A stretch of DNA of 64,000 nt from Euonymus europaeus (GCA_963580455.1 OY756960.1:24735238-24799237), one strand, 5' to 3'; positions 11,278 to 23,364 are shown, counted from the stretch's first letter. Notes: generated by a model from the sequence alone, not told the origin. Program-made: numbers and translations.

Positions 11278-13652
11278 ATGGCAGATGAGTCTTCGACGAC
11301 TGAACGTGTCATAGTGAATCACAACATCAACGACATTGTTAACCGTGAAAATGGCCGCGATCATCATCACAGCAGTGTAAGCGTGATAGACATATATCCG
11401 CTCAGTAATTACTATTTTGGATCCAAAGAGGCTCTTCCTTTCAAGGAGGAGACGTTGACTGATCGAGTTCGGAGATTGAAATTGAAGTACTCTCTATATA
11501 TACCTCTGTTCAACTTAGTTTTTGGTTTCTTAGCCATATTCTTACTTTTCAAGATTTCAGATCAGTTGATTCTCACTTTTATTTGCTAGCTATGATGCTC
11601 ATGGATTGAGGACTTGTGTGGAAGCAGTTATACTGGTTAGTCTTCTGATTTTATTTTGTGGTTCTCTTAGATTGTATTTCTCTCGTGTTATACCGTGATT
11701 CGTTATAAATTGCGTTCTTGTTCTTTAATGCGTAGGTTCAATCAGGTTTAGCTATCAATATTTCCTATTTATGGATTCAGAGAGATTACCATCAAATATT
11801 TAGTACACACTGTAATCTTGGTCATGAATTGTCTAATTTGGGCTTCAATTTAAAGATTGGTGATCAAACAACTCAATGCAAATTTTCAACTAGCTTTTAG
11901 CAAAAATTTGAAGATTTGGAAATATACAGAATGATATGCTTTTTAGCAGTGAAAGTAATCTGCTACATCTGGCAAATGCTAGTTTTGGAATACTCGGTCA
12001 ATTGTTGTACCCTCTAAAGCATTTAAATTTTGAAGGCGACTTTTCCTGATCATGAGATGTGACAGAGAAGAGAGGAATCTGTAAATCAGACATAATTGCA
12101 GATTTGGAGAATAATTGGGCGTTTGAACTGAAAATGGTTCCATTGAAGTATGCTATTTGACCTATCATAGCACCAAGGCCAAGATTATTATGGGTGGATC
12201 CTTTCTCTTAACCATAGAAATGGATCATTGCTGTAAGATTTTCAAGTGATGACAAGTCTACAATAAAGTAAAGTGGGGCCTCCTGAGTTTAATTACTAAG
12301 AAATCATTATTGGATAGGATTTCTGGAAGAATGCTTATGAGCCGTACGCAATTTTTAGTCATCTGAGAAGAACATTCTTCTAGTTTTTTTTTTTTTTTGT
12401 TTCCTGGATTTCTCTTAAATCATTAGTTTCCTTTAAAGTGGGGGTTTTCCCATATTTTTTCTTAAATTACACTTGTCTTCTCAAATACTTGACTATGCAA
12501 GTTGTTCAGGAGTGTGATATGCAAATTAGGATGGCAAACTTAGATCATAGCAAGGCAAGGATACAGGATACTATATTGAAAGGATATTCTTGTTCTTATA
12601 ACAGGTCGAGTTGTTTAAGCACCCACATCTGTTGCTGTTGCAAGTGAGAAATTCATTCTTTAAGCTTCCTGGTGGTCGTTTGAGACCAGGTGAATCAGGT
12701 AAGCAAATTATCGTATCCTATATATCAGTTACTGGTTCGGTGATTATTTTTCAATTCGGGTTGTATTAAAGCATTTACTATAATTGTGTTGATTTTTCAG
12801 ATATTGATGGACTGAGACGCAAATTGTCAAAAAAGCTTTCTGTCAGTGAAGATGGTAGTGGTCTTGATTGGGAGGTAGTTAATCCTATATATGTGTGTGT
12901 GTGTATAAATCTATGGTTTTTTTTTTGGAATAATTATTGCATGTGTGAAGGTTTTCACAATGTTGTTGTTGTAGGTGGGGGAATGTCTTGGTATGTGGTG
13001 GAGGTCTGACTATGAAACTTTGCTGTATCCGTACTTGCCGCCTAATTTAAGAAGTCCTAAGGTAGTAGCTATACTAAACTAGTCACTTCACGATTTGATA
13101 GCATGAATTCCTGACATGCTGGTCTCATCGTACAGGAGTGCACGAAACTCTTCCTTGTAAAGTTATCTGAAAGTCGAAAGTTCATTGTGCCAAAAAACCA
13201 AAAGTTGCTTGCAGTTCCATTGTGCCAGATTCATGAAAATCACAAGGTATGTCATGTTGCTAGGTTTACCCAGTATTGATGGTTATTTGGACATCTGCGG
13301 AGACATAATTAGTTCAATGTGCTAGATAATTATCATCATATCCTCTATTTGTTTTTCTTTCTCTTCGTTTTAGATACATCTTGACATTCTAGTAGATCAT
13401 CCCTTTTCTTGTTTTCTTTGTAAAATTTGGTGATGTCTTTGTACTTTTTTTAGCAAGTTAGGCAACCAATGTAATCTCAAAACAATGAGATGATTCAATC
13501 TGCTTGATGTCCGAACTTCAGAAATTTGCCTGCGTTAGTTGTTACAGGCTATTCCAATGCATTTTTTTTTTTTTTTGCAGACATATGGATCGGTGATATC
13601 AGGAGTCCCTCAACTGCTATCCAAATTTTCCTTCAACATTATTGGCTCTTGA
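11278..13652 (+). CDS. CFIS1: pre-mRNA cleavage factor Im 25 kDa subunit (Nudix fold)
   Basis: Seven exons (11278-11486, 11590-11635, 12605-12698, 12801-12874, 12975-13061, 13136-13246, 13581-13652) join in frame to 230 aa. The N-terminal SVIDIYPLSNYYFGSKEALP, the Nudix-like FKLPGGRLRPGES-DIDGLRRKL, GECLGMWWRSDYETLLYPYLPP and the C-terminal KFSFNIIGS are diagnostic for CFIm25/NUDT21. The Nudix box lacks the usual catalytic glutamates, as in CFIm25, which binds UGUA elements in pre-mRNA instead of hydrolysing nucleotides. It works in the nucleus with CFIm68-type partners to set poly(A) sites. I chose ATG 11278 because the leader ATG at 11257 only adds seven residues not typical of the family. 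The symbol follows the Arabidopsis name; paralogue identity is not certain. Confidence 0.95.
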
Positions 13653-15626
13653 AATAGACTTGATCATTGTAATAAAGTTGGTCCTAAGGTAAGTATGTGC
13701 AAGCAGAGCAATAAAGTATTTTTGAATAAATGTTCTCAACTGAGAAATCTAAGATGTCAGACATAGAGAGAGTTTACTTGTCTATTTGGGACAGAAACTG
13801 GTAGATACCATGCCTGTTGGAGTTGATTAATACAGATGGATTGTAATGTTGCGACTATACGAACTTTTATGTTCCTGGTTTGAGCTTGGAACTCTTAAAT
13901 TGATATTTGAATGTATCTATCATTTGAAAATTTACCGAATATTTCCCTTTTATCCTTTAGAATCTTTTTTCACCAGGGAATTTTGTCTTTTATGTTCCTG
14001 GTTTGAGCTTGGAACTCTTAAATTGATATTTGAATGTATCTATCATTTGAAAATTTACCGCATATTTCCCTTTTATCCTCTAGAATCTTTTTTCACCAGG
14101 GAATTTTGTCCCCTGAGGAGGAAATAAGACTACAGTCACTTTTTATCTTTTCTTTTTGGCGTGCCAACCCATAGAATGTTTATTCACAGTCACCCCTATT
14201 CAGTTCTGCAGTCCTCAGAGCAAGAGTGATACTCTTGCAGGATGGAAGGGAAGAAATGTCTTGTTGGAATTTTAATAAAGTTCAATTACAAAGTGATTAC
14301 CTTCCCTGCTGTACATACTTGTTTGTGCCAGCATCTTATCATATGAAATTTGATACTAATCAGTTGCTTCTAATTATTTTTGGACTTTCCAGTTTCCATT
14401 ACCAAATTCAGCTCACTGAAGGGTATTTGGTGATTATCAGCCTTGTTAAAACTCATTGGGGTCATCTTATTCTGGGTGGGGTTTTATATATATACAAATA
14501 TGTTATGATGGGCCTTTTAGTTCATCCTTTAGCTCAGTATATCACCCAAAAAAGTCTTAATTGGATGAGTCATTCAATTTTTTACTTTGTCTTGCCAAGT
14601 TGCCATTGCTATGAAGAGACTGAAAATGATTTTTTATGATCTAAACCACTTCCTATAAGTCTGTAGTCTCTGACGATTCCCTATGGTAATGAAGCTGGTG
14701 GGGAAGATACTAAACTTCTTATATTTAGAGGTCGGCGCATTCGCTTTTGGTATTTAAGGAATTAATTTTGCTTAGATGTTATTTTTACGAAATCTGAGTC
14801 AAATGTATTTAGGAAAATTTCACTACAGATATTTCTGCTTCCTCTGAAGGCCAAGGAGTGACGGTGCGGTGCTGTGCATGCTGCAGGTGTGTTATTCTGC
14901 GTCTCTTATATCCCAGCTCCCCTTTTCCTTAAATTTATTCTGCTATATGCTACTTTACATTATTTCTTGATATCAAATAATTGAGTTTTAGGAAACAGTA
15001 ACTCTTTCCTGCACGAATATTGCAAAGCTGCTGAGGTTGTGAATACATGATAGTGTTCTTTCTAGGTTGGTCATTGGTTGTGAAGGATTGCATCGAGCCT
15101 CCTCTTGCCATGTACCTATTTTGGAGGCTTAAAATAGCCTTGTTCGAAATGTAGGTATCGTTTTGCTCATTTTGAAATCAATATGGAGAGAATAGGGGTT
15201 TCAGATTTTTTGTACGCAAAAGTGGTTATTGAATGATGTGGGGGCACTGGCAAGTTGCTGCAGCTATGTTGGTTGATATTTACCGTAAGGGCTGCTAGTT
15301 ACAGTGTCAAAGAGATGTGAGTATGACACTCATTTGGTTGCTAATTGGCTGGAAATACATCTAGTGACCTTGCCACTTGCCAGCCATGAAAACAAGGAAT
15401 CAATGCAGAGATGCAATGGTGATTGTACTGCTGAAAGCTCTGATCCTTATCTTTTAAGATGTGATGTTTGCTTTTTATGCTGCGTTATCGAATGTTTTGA
15501 GCTGTAGTTTGATAGAAGGAATTTTGTCGGTAGAATTAAATCTTGGTTTGGTTCGTTTATTTTTCTTTTCAGTGAAAACCTCAGGATTTATAGTTGTTAG
15601 ATATTTTGGAAGGCCTGGTAATGGTG
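13653..15626. other. region downstream of CFIm25, no gene recognised
   Basis: It holds the CFIm25 3' UTR, a 123-bp tandem duplication and otherwise unassigned sequence up to the left target-site copy of the Mutator-like element. Open frames here are short and show no recognisable domain. Confidence 0.5.
13864..14109 (+). repeat. two-copy 123-bp tandem repeat
   Basis: The block starting CTTTTATGTTCCTGG at 13864 recurs at 13987 with only a few substitutions (for example ACCGAATA against ACCGCATA). Because 123 is a multiple of three, an open frame crosses both copies, but it resembles no protein. Confidence 0.9.
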
Positions 15627-15635
15627 GTCTACTTC

Positions 15636-15799
15636 GGGTTCCTGGGCTCTGCTGTAGTAATTTTACAGCAGAACACGCTGTAAAAATAATTAACGGTTTG
15701 ATTTAAATCCAAGAGATCTAATGGTTGTGTTTTAAAAGTCAAACTGTTGTCTCTCTCTCCCCTTCATTTGCACGTGCCTCTGTTTCTCTTTCTTGTCAT
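15636..15799 (+). repeat. left terminal inverted repeat of the MULE
   Basis: 164 bp, matching the complement of 18816-18979 with six differences. The repeat stops abruptly after TTTCTCTTTCTTGTCAT. It includes a short internal hairpin (CTGTAGTAATTTTACAG). Confidence 0.93.
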
Positions 15800-16231
15800 G
15801 TGCCTCTATTGTCTCTCTCTCCCTTTAATTTTCACGCACATATGTCTCCTTCTCTTGCCTCTGTCTCCCTCCCTTCCATAAATTGTGATTCTTGGCTATC
15901 TATATCAGAAAGAAATAAAAGACTTCCATTGGAGTCTTTTTTCATTATAGGAATTTCCATTAGAGTCCCATCTTGAAATTCATGGTTTGGGTGGAAAAGG
16001 GAGATCTCTTCCTTCTAGGGTTTGATTTGGTTTTTGAGTTTGATTTGTTTCTGGATTTTATAAATATGGAGTATTTGGAACTTCATATATTTGTATCTGT
16101 CTTGGGCAAGTTTTTCATTTGTCCCAAAATTTTCATTTATCCCTTTCTCCAGCAAGTTCTTCATCTTTGATATAGTTACAAGAAAAAGTGTTGTTTAAAT
16201 ATAAAATAGTCACAAAATCTTCATTTGACAG

Positions 16232-16492
16232 CTACACAATCTCCATGTTTGCCAGGGAAAAGTAATAATCTCCATATTGTCCAGGTTCAATATTGAGATC
16301 CAAAAGGGACATGTGTGAAGCTTGAGAGGACTCATTTGCTTGTGAAGTTGATACCAAATCCCTTGAAGCCAAATTGCTTGAACTTGAAGAAGCTTTTTTA
16401 CCCTTTCCTTGACACTTCTCATATGGTGGTTTCAATCTTCTAGTTCGTCTTTGTCCTTCTCGCTTTTTAAGACCCTTCATATGTCCTATCAA
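16232..16492 (-). pseudogene. displaced C-terminal extension of the MULE transposase
   Basis: This frame overlaps the end of the 657-aa frame by four bases. It encodes a basic start (KGLKKREGQRRTRRLKPP), a Ser-rich stretch and an LDLNIEP motif near its end. FAR1-family transposases often have a basic tail after the SWIM domain, so I read this as the original C-terminus, put out of frame by one base. An alternative is a short unrecognised intron. LDLNIEP resembles an EAR-like LxLxL repression motif, possibly by chance. Confidence 0.5.
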
Positions 16493-18462
16493 GCTTGTTT
16501 GATGCGTTCATGTGTAAATTCACTCTCATAGTTCACTTCAAAATTAAAGATTTTCTTGTTAAATTCTTCAAACATTGCTTCCAATTCCTCACGAAAGTCA
16601 TTGTTCTCAGCAATTTGATATGTCACTCGTAAAACTTTAGATTGAAACCTTTGAACCCATTGTTTACTATCTTCTTTGATAGCTGGCTTGCCTTCATTCA
16701 AAATACTTGAACTTTTAACTCCTCTTGTCCATCTACTCAAGATAAATCTTTCTGGAATTTCTGTTATGTCCAACCTAATGAACACTTTCAAAATATGACA
16801 GCACAAAATCCCATGAGATTCAAACTTCATACAACTACAAGTTGTAGAGTCCTTGGTAGATCCACAAACTACTTTAAACTTCTTGTTCTCAGAACCATGA
16901 ATATAAACAATATATTCACTTGTGCTTTCACTATTGTCTTTTGGCTTGATTATTGCCATCAATGCAAGATTAAACTCTGTTTTAAACAGATTAAAAATTG
17001 AAGGAGTGTACCTTTGTGATGCATGCCGCAGTAAAAGAGATCCACTTAGTCCCAATGGGGGCACCCTTTGCCTAGCAAAAAATTCAGATCTCAACTCCTT
17101 GTGTCGCTTTTCCTCCACCACTCTATCGAATTGTTTAAAGAACTCAGTTATGTTCAAACTACACTTCAAATAATTTTTCAGGTCTTTATTCAAGCATTCA
17201 CTAAGTTGTGTACTTCGAATTCCCAGAGTAAAGGCATGCTTCATGAAACATCTTGCCCACTTCTCCTTCAAGTTGTATATGCGATTCAACCAATCATTCC
17301 CTTTCAAGCTATGCACTTCAAGCATTTTTTGCCATTGGGCTTCAAATTCAGACTCATCAATATATTCAAACATGCACTTCTTGAAGTCTGTAAAGAAATT
17401 AGATTCTTCCTTCATTCTGTAGTCCAAATGTTTGATGCCGTTTTGCATCATATGCCATGTGCACAAGCCATGATATGTTTCCTTCATAACCACATTCAAT
17501 GCATTTGTCATAGCGGCATCTTGATCCGTAAAGATCGTTTTAGGTTTTTTTCCTCCATGCGCATCTAGAAAAGTATTAAAAAGCCACACAAATGACTCTA
17601 TTGTTTCATCATACAATAATGCAGCTCCAAATATTACCATCTCCCTATGATGGTTGAAACCAGTGAAAACACCCAAGGGCCTCAACTCCTTATTTGTTCC
17701 ATATGTTGTGTCAAATGTTATAACATCACCAAAGGCTACATAATCGACAATCATTCTCGCATCAGCCCAAAAGATATTAGTAACCAAATCATCACAATCA
17801 AGTTGTTGAGAATAAAAAAATGTTGAATCTTTCTTCTTTTGCTCATCAAAGTAGTATAAAATGCAGCCAAGGTCACCTAAAATCATGTCCCTTTCTCTCT
17901 TTGATCTTAGGTAAGTATTTTGATCTTCCATTATGTACCCAAGATTGACCCTACCTCCTGCTTCCATACACATTAACTCATGAATTGCCTTTGGGGTGAG
18001 ACCGGAATCATGTGCCAATTCAATTGCTAGAGCATCAATTCTGCTAACTTGCCTATTTGATCTCAACATAAAACATGTTTCCCTAGGTTCAAGCTCATGA
18101 TTATGCTCTTCCACAAACCCCTTTATCTTGTATTTTTCACTCTTTTTGTCTAATTTAACATTCAGTCTGACTTTGCAATCAGTCCTTGTTTCCCATCGAT
18201 GCACATTATTGACATTCCGCTTATCATCTTCCCGTCGACCCTCTTTACAACATACAAATGCAGCACTTGTAGCTACTTGATCTTTTGCTCTCCTATTAAC
18301 ATAATCCTTACGTACACCAAATCCCATTTTTCTTCCATACATGGACCACTTCTCCCATGCATCATAAACTGTATTAAACTCCATTCCAACTTGGGGAGTT
18401 ATATTCAATTCGACAGGTGTGTTTATAGAAGCAACCTCAAGACCATTCTCTAGGCAATCCAT
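16489..18462 (-). CDS. FAR1-related MULE transposase
   Basis: This is one uninterrupted 657-aa frame. Residues about 30-125 form a FAR1-type WRKY-GCM1 zinc finger, with C72, C96, H120 and H122 in FVCCKEG, TDCKVRL and EEHNHEL. Residues about 235-425 are the MULE DDE domain: D251 in FDTTYGTN, D313 in FTDQDAAM, a CTWHMM motif, and a likely catalytic E422 in STQLSECLN. A SWIM zinc finger follows at 542-556 (CSCMKFESHGILCCH). The protein should bind the element ends and catalyse excision in the nucleus. FAR1/FHY3 light-signalling factors descend from such transposases, but the terminal repeats and target duplication around this copy mark it as a transposon, not a domesticated gene. The frame stops at KQA just before a C-terminal extension in another frame. 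Confidence 0.93.
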   Translation of the reverse strand: MDCLENGLEVASINTPVELNITPQVGMEFNTVYDAWEKWSMYGRKMGFGVRKDYVNRRAKDQVATSAAFVCCKEGRREDDKRNVNNVHRWETRTDCKVRLNVKLDKKSEKYKIKGFVEEHNHELEPRETCFMLRSNRQVSRIDALAIELAHDSGLTPKAIHELMCMEAGGRVNLGYIMEDQNTYLRSKRERDMILGDLGCILYYFDEQKKKDSTFFYSQQLDCDDLVTNIFWADARMIVDYVAFGDVITFDTTYGTNKELRPLGVFTGFNHHREMVIFGAALLYDETIESFVWLFNTFLDAHGGKKPKTIFTDQDAAMTNALNVVMKETYHGLCTWHMMQNGIKHLDYRMKEESNFFTDFKKCMFEYIDESEFEAQWQKMLEVHSLKGNDWLNRIYNLKEKWARCFMKHAFTLGIRSTQLSECLNKDLKNYLKCSLNITEFFKQFDRVVEEKRHKELRSEFFARQRVPPLGLSGSLLLRHASQRYTPSIFNLFKTEFNLALMAIIKPKDNSESTSEYIVYIHGSENKKFKVVCGSTKDSTTCSCMKFESHGILCCHILKVFIRLDITEIPERFILSRWTRGVKSSSILNEGKPAIKEDSKQWVQRFQSKVLRVTYQIAENNDFREELEAMFEEFNKKIFNFEVNYESEFTHERIKQA

Positions 18463-18815
18463 ACTACAAATGATATAAAAAAAATGGGATCATTATTTTG
18501 ATACAAACAAAAAGCATTCAACTAAACACACATATGAGCAAAATAACAAAAGCCATTATTTTGGAAATAAACCTGAAATTTGCAAATGAAGTGAGTCTCT
18601 GTTACAGCAACTTGAGTGAATAACCCTTGTTTGAGAGAGATTTAATGGAGATTGTCCTTGTAAATTTGTTACATACACCACATATTCATATATATAAAGA
18701 GAAGGGAGAGATGAGAGGGAAGTCTAAATATTTTCCCACCATGCTTTTCATCATATCTGAAGAGGAAAAATAAAATTTCTTGTTTTTAGGCGGTTAAAAG
18801 AGACGGAAGTCGAAA

Positions 18816-18979
18816 ATGACAAGAAAGAGAAACAAAGGCACGTGCAAATGAAGGGGAGAGAGAAACAACAGTTTGACTTTTAAAACACAACCATTAGATC
18901 TCTTGAATTTAAATCAAACCGTTAATTATTTTTACAGCATGCTCTGCTGTAAAATTACTACAGCAGAGCCCAAGAACCC
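18816..18979 (-). repeat. right terminal inverted repeat of the MULE
   Basis: This is the inverted partner of 15636-15799. All six differences I count between the arms are transitions. It borders the target-site copy at 18980-18988. Confidence 0.93.
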
Positions 18980-18988
18980 GTCTACTTC

Positions 18989-19734
18989 AGGCAGTCGAAA
19001 GCTCGGATTTAGTTTTTTAGGAGTCCTGTCAAAAGTCTCTAGCTATCCCCACAACAGGTAGTTGGTGTGTAGGACCTGGGAAATTTACTAGTTAGTCTTC
19101 TTAAACCTTGAATTTCCAATTCTAATGAGTTGATTGGGAAGATGTGACTTGTTATTTATCCTCTCGGTGGATGTATCTAAGAGGAAAAGCGTCGCAAGAT
19201 CCAGTAGGACTGAAGATGATTTTTTTTTATGTTTTTTTTTAAATTTTAATTTTTAAAATAGGGAGAAATTCTAAAAATACTTCTGATTGTCCTATTTAGA
19301 GAACACTGAAAATAAAAAATCACTTGAAAAAATTTGAATATATAAATACTGTCATTAATCCCACTAGATTGTTAGTAAGAACAATTCTTGCAAACTACTA
19401 TTACGAAAGCGCAAACTGGAAATTGTTTTATCACCAGTCTACCAGTACAGAAAGTTCATTTTACTTACTGAGATATTTTAGATGTCAACTGTAATTTCTC
19501 CATCCAAAGTTTTATTCAAACACCATTTCTGAAGTCAACGCGTAAATTGAAAAACAAAAGTAAGCGGAAAGTGCCATCCTCTTCAATGGTGACTGGTCTT
19601 TTAGTCCACCGATACTTGTATTAAAGGATGACTTTTATTACACCAATTTATCGTTCATTAATACCAGAAAGACAACTAGACTTCTTACTTTCTCCACAAA
19701 GACTCTGCTGTCTGCGCATAATCAACCATCAATC
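18989..19734 (+). promoter_or_regulatory. upstream region of the MKK2-type gene
   Basis: AT-rich sequence lies between the MULE and the MKK2 start codon, with a CT-rich leader-like end near 19680-19730. No specific motif is claimed. The transposon ends about 750 bp upstream of the start codon. Confidence 0.4.
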
Positions 19735-22700
19735 ATGGTGAAGGGAAATTTAAACCCTACTGTTAATCTCAAGTTATCTCTTCCTTCTCCCGACGAAGTC
19801 TCCTTCTCTAAGTTCCTGTAATTCCTTCTTCTCTCTTTAACATTTTGTGTACACATGTGTTGGGCTGCTTCTTTTTTAGGCTTAATTTGGTTATGGATTT
19901 GGCCGCAGGACCCAAAGCGGTACGTTTAGGGATGGTGATCTGCTCGTTAATAGGGATGGAGTTCGAGTTATTTCTCAGACTGAAACCGATGCTGTAAGTT
20001 GTTTACTTTGTTTGATCTCTGTGTGTTATTTCGTTCTTCGTTTATTTTTCTGCTATGGATCTCGAATAGTTAAGATAGCAGTTCGTGACAGGAAAGATTT
20101 TTCTTCTCTCCACAATTTTTCTAATTCATAAGTTTTATTTTAGTTTTGGGATTGTTCTCTCCGTAATTACTACTTAAAATGGATGGGCATAGACCATAAG
20201 ATTGTGAAGTGTAAAAATTAGGTCGTGGTTTGCAAATCATTTTCTAATTTGAAGTTCAGTTTGTTTTTTTTTCCTTCTGCAGTTTTAAATTTTCTAGACT
20301 CTGGGATTGTGAGAGATTGCATCGACTAAGCTATCCCTACCAAACTACAGTTAGCTGATTTTATTTTATTTTTACAATATATAATGTCTTATTTACCTAT
20401 CTGGCTTTTGAGGTTGAACCTTTGGGATCTACGGCATGTCATGTCGGTTGTTATTTGAGTAGTTGTTCTCATGGTGGCCTGAATCATGTGTGTTTTAGCT
20501 ATACTATTTGCTTATGATACCTTTTAGTGTTCAACAATTGACTGCAACTTGAAAAAGGAAATGGTGAACTGATTACGAGTGTTAATTGTTTATTTCTATA
20601 TTTTTGATGCCTTTGAGAATTACAATTTAATCATGATGTCAAACCATCTACGCCATTCAAGAATTTAATGTGTGATCTTTATGTGTGTTTGTTCAGCCTC
20701 CTCCTATTCAGGCATCAGATAACCAACTTACCTTAGCAGATGTAGACACTATCAAAGTCATTGGGAAGGGAAATGGTGGAGTAGTGCAATTGGTGCAACA
20801 TAAATGGACAGGCCAGTTTTTCGCATTAAAGGTATTATGACACTCTACTTGCTTTATTTGCTCATTATGCGTTGTCTCTCAATCCTGTCAATCACATCCA
20901 TCGGTTGAGCAATGGACAGAGTATATAGGTTATTCTTCTCATGTCTTCTTATTAAACAATATCCACATAGCATTTCTCTACTGTCATAGTGAATATTTTC
21001 ACTGGGATTCCATTAAGCAATATTGAGCTTCCCGCGAAATTATGTCAATATTTTTTCTTTATCTGGAAATGGGTATTCAATGTAGTGCTACACCTTTTGA
21101 TACAATCTTTGAATTGCCAAGCTAGAGATATTATATTCTTCTTGTGAATCAAATGAGTTGATAATGACCGATATTGCTGCAAAAAGTGATACATTAAAAC
21201 CAAGGATTACTTTAGAAGTTATAGATTATATCTCTTATCAAATTTCAACTGCTGGTTTGGGGCAGAATTTATGTCAATTTGACGTATCAACAAATTAACG
21301 TGTCTGAAAGTTCACATGTAGTTGTCATTATGCGTGGCTTTGGGGGTCACCCTTTGATTAGATTGGATATTAAGGCATCATTAATCGTTTATTCATACAG
21401 CTCAATTCTAGTATCCCTCCGTTTACCCATTTGTGGTCCTCATTGAGTCATTGATAATGTTATTCATACTCAGGTAATCCAAATGAGCATTGAAGAGTCC
21501 ACTCGCAAGCAGATTGCTCAGGAATTGAAGATCAACCAATCATCACAATGTCCATATGTTGTTGTTTGTTACCAGTCTTTCTACGATAATGGTACTATTT
21601 CTATTATCTTAGAGTATATGGATGGCGGATCTTTCGCAGATTTTCTGAAAAAAGTCAAGACTATTCCAGAACCATATCTTGCCGCTATCTGTAAACAGGT
21701 GGAGCTTATGGAAGATTGTTTCTGAGATGTGATTTTGCATATACACAAATACCTAAATCTTCACCATTTATGTGTTCATTTTTCCCATTAATGCAGGTGC
21801 TTATGGGTTTGCTTTATCTTCATCATGAAAAACACATTATCCACAGGGACCTTAAACCTTCTAATCTACTTTTAAATCATAGAGGAGAAGTCAAAATTAC
21901 TGATTTTGGAGTGAGTGCAGTGATGGCAAGTACCTCAGGGCAAGCAAATACCTTTGTTGGGACATACAACTATATGTCTGTAAGTGATTGGAACCATATA
22001 TGTTGGGTAAAAGTATAATATAAACTTTTTCGTGCGACCCTCCTCTGTCATAGTTTGAAACTAGTTCATGGTTACTGTGTTCTGTAGCCCGAGAGAATTA
22101 TTGGAGAAAGCTATGGCTACAAAAGTGACATATGGAGTTTGGGGTTAGTATTGCTCGAGTGTGCAACAGGGAAGTTCCCATATACACCACCAGAGCAAGA
22201 TGAAGGATGGAATAATTTTTATGAACTCATGGAAGCCGTTGTTGATCAACCACCACCTTCTGCTCCTTCCAACCAATTTTCTCGGGAGTTCTGTTCATTC
22301 ATATCTGCATGGTAAGGATTATATATTTGTCTAAAATTACTGAATAATGAGTTAAAGATTATTTGTAGAACTAATGCTGCCCCATCCTTGAAATTCATAT
22401 CCGTTGTTTTTGTTCTTGCATTATAATACCATCTGTCATTAACCGTCTTCTTCATTCATAACCGAAACTCCATTTTTCATTTGATGGAAAATATTCTACT
22501 TCAGTGCCACCAGTTCATTATGTGCTCTCTTCCTGAGGTTACTAACCCTCATTCTGGGCCTTTTTTTTTGTCTGATTCAGTGTACAGAAAGACCCAAAAG
22601 ATAGACTGCCAGCACAGGAACTTCTGGTATGCTACATCTCTGTACTTCTTCCAATACTTCTCTGACAATTATTATCAAATTATGTTCTGATGGGTTTTTT

Positions 22701-22814
22701 TTTTTAATTCTTTGAAAATACCAGAATCATCCATTCGTAAGTATGTATGAAGACTTGCATGTAGATCTCTCATCTTACTTCACCAATGCAGGATCTCCAC
22801 TAGCAACCTTTTAA
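19735..22814 (+). CDS. MKK2: MAP kinase kinase, group A (MKK1/MKK2 type)
   Basis: Eight exons (19735-19817, 19909-19993, 20697-20831, 21474-21698, 21797-21979, 22088-22311, 22581-22626, 22725-22814) join in frame to 356 aa. The N-terminus has a basic-hydrophobic MAPK docking stretch (NLKLSLP). The kinase domain has the glycine loop GKGNGG (79-84), ATP lysine K101 in [13 protein letters not shown] with D194, and DFG at 212-214. The activation loop keeps the plant MKK phospho-site pattern T222-x5-T228 before [12 protein letters not shown]. The tail [12 protein letters not shown] matches the MKK1/MKK2 end. Such kinases phosphorylate MPK4/MPK6-class MAP kinases in cold, salt and immune signalling. 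CFIm25 lies upstream on the same strand and a HAB1-type phosphatase lies downstream, convergent. Confidence 0.95.
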
Positions 22815-23364
22815 GTCGTATATTTATGTGAGTTATGGACTCAACTTATAACATGGATAATACGTCCATTATTTGCTTCATGAGGATAGGATAGAATCTA
22901 CCTATTATTTATCACGCGTGCTTCGACCTGCCCTCATTTGTATTTGTGGGTTATTTGTTCAGACACTGAATCTTTCACTTTGGTGATGAGAAAATGCAAA
23001 TTTGGGTTTTCTATGCCGATATTGTTATTATTTCTAGCGGTCATCGGTCCTTAAAAATCCATAAGCGGGTAGTTCTAGCATTCAAAATTCTTGTGCAAAG
23101 ATGAAACTGATTGATTGCTCTTTTATCTTGCCTGTCATTGATCTCAGTTCACTTGTTTATAAGGATTTTGCTGCTGTGTAGTTCCTTGTAGACAACATAT
23201 AAACTCTAGAGTTGAAGAAAAGTGAAAAACGCTTCATAAAATAAAGAGTTTACTCAAGATTCAAGGATTCGATGCGTTAATGATACCATCATTTGCCAGT
23301 TGAAAAACTGATTGCCAGAACCATGCGTGTGTGCGAACAGATCTTTTGCAGAGTTCGTAAAAGA
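22815..23364. other. convergent 3' intergenic region between MKK2 and HAB1-like
   Basis: A 550-bp spacer shared by the two 3' UTRs. No coding region is seen, and overlapping transcript ends are possible. Confidence 0.5.

Larger units (their letters stand above)
15636..18979 (-). mobile_element. Mutator-like element (MULE) with FAR1-type transposase
   Basis: The element is 3344 bp. Its ends begin GGGTTC(C/T)TGGGCTCTGCTG in inverted orientation and the 9-bp sequence GTCTACTTC flanks it exactly (15627-15635 and 18980-18988), the duplication length expected for Mutator-like elements. The inverted ends are 164 bp and differ at six positions by my reading, about 96% identical. The minus strand encodes a FAR1/MULE/SWIM protein of 657 aa with no internal stop. 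It lies between CFIm25 and MKK2. Intact bounds and a long ORF suggest a young, possibly autonomous copy, apart from a frame break near the C-terminus. Confidence 0.96.

Noticed and set aside
13846..14127. Open frame with a repeated peptide
   Set aside because: It exists only because a non-coding 123-bp block is duplicated; no domain, no splice context.
17068..17568. 166-codon plus-strand frame inside the MULE
   Set aside because: It is antisense to the FAR1 transposase catalytic domain and has no features of its own.
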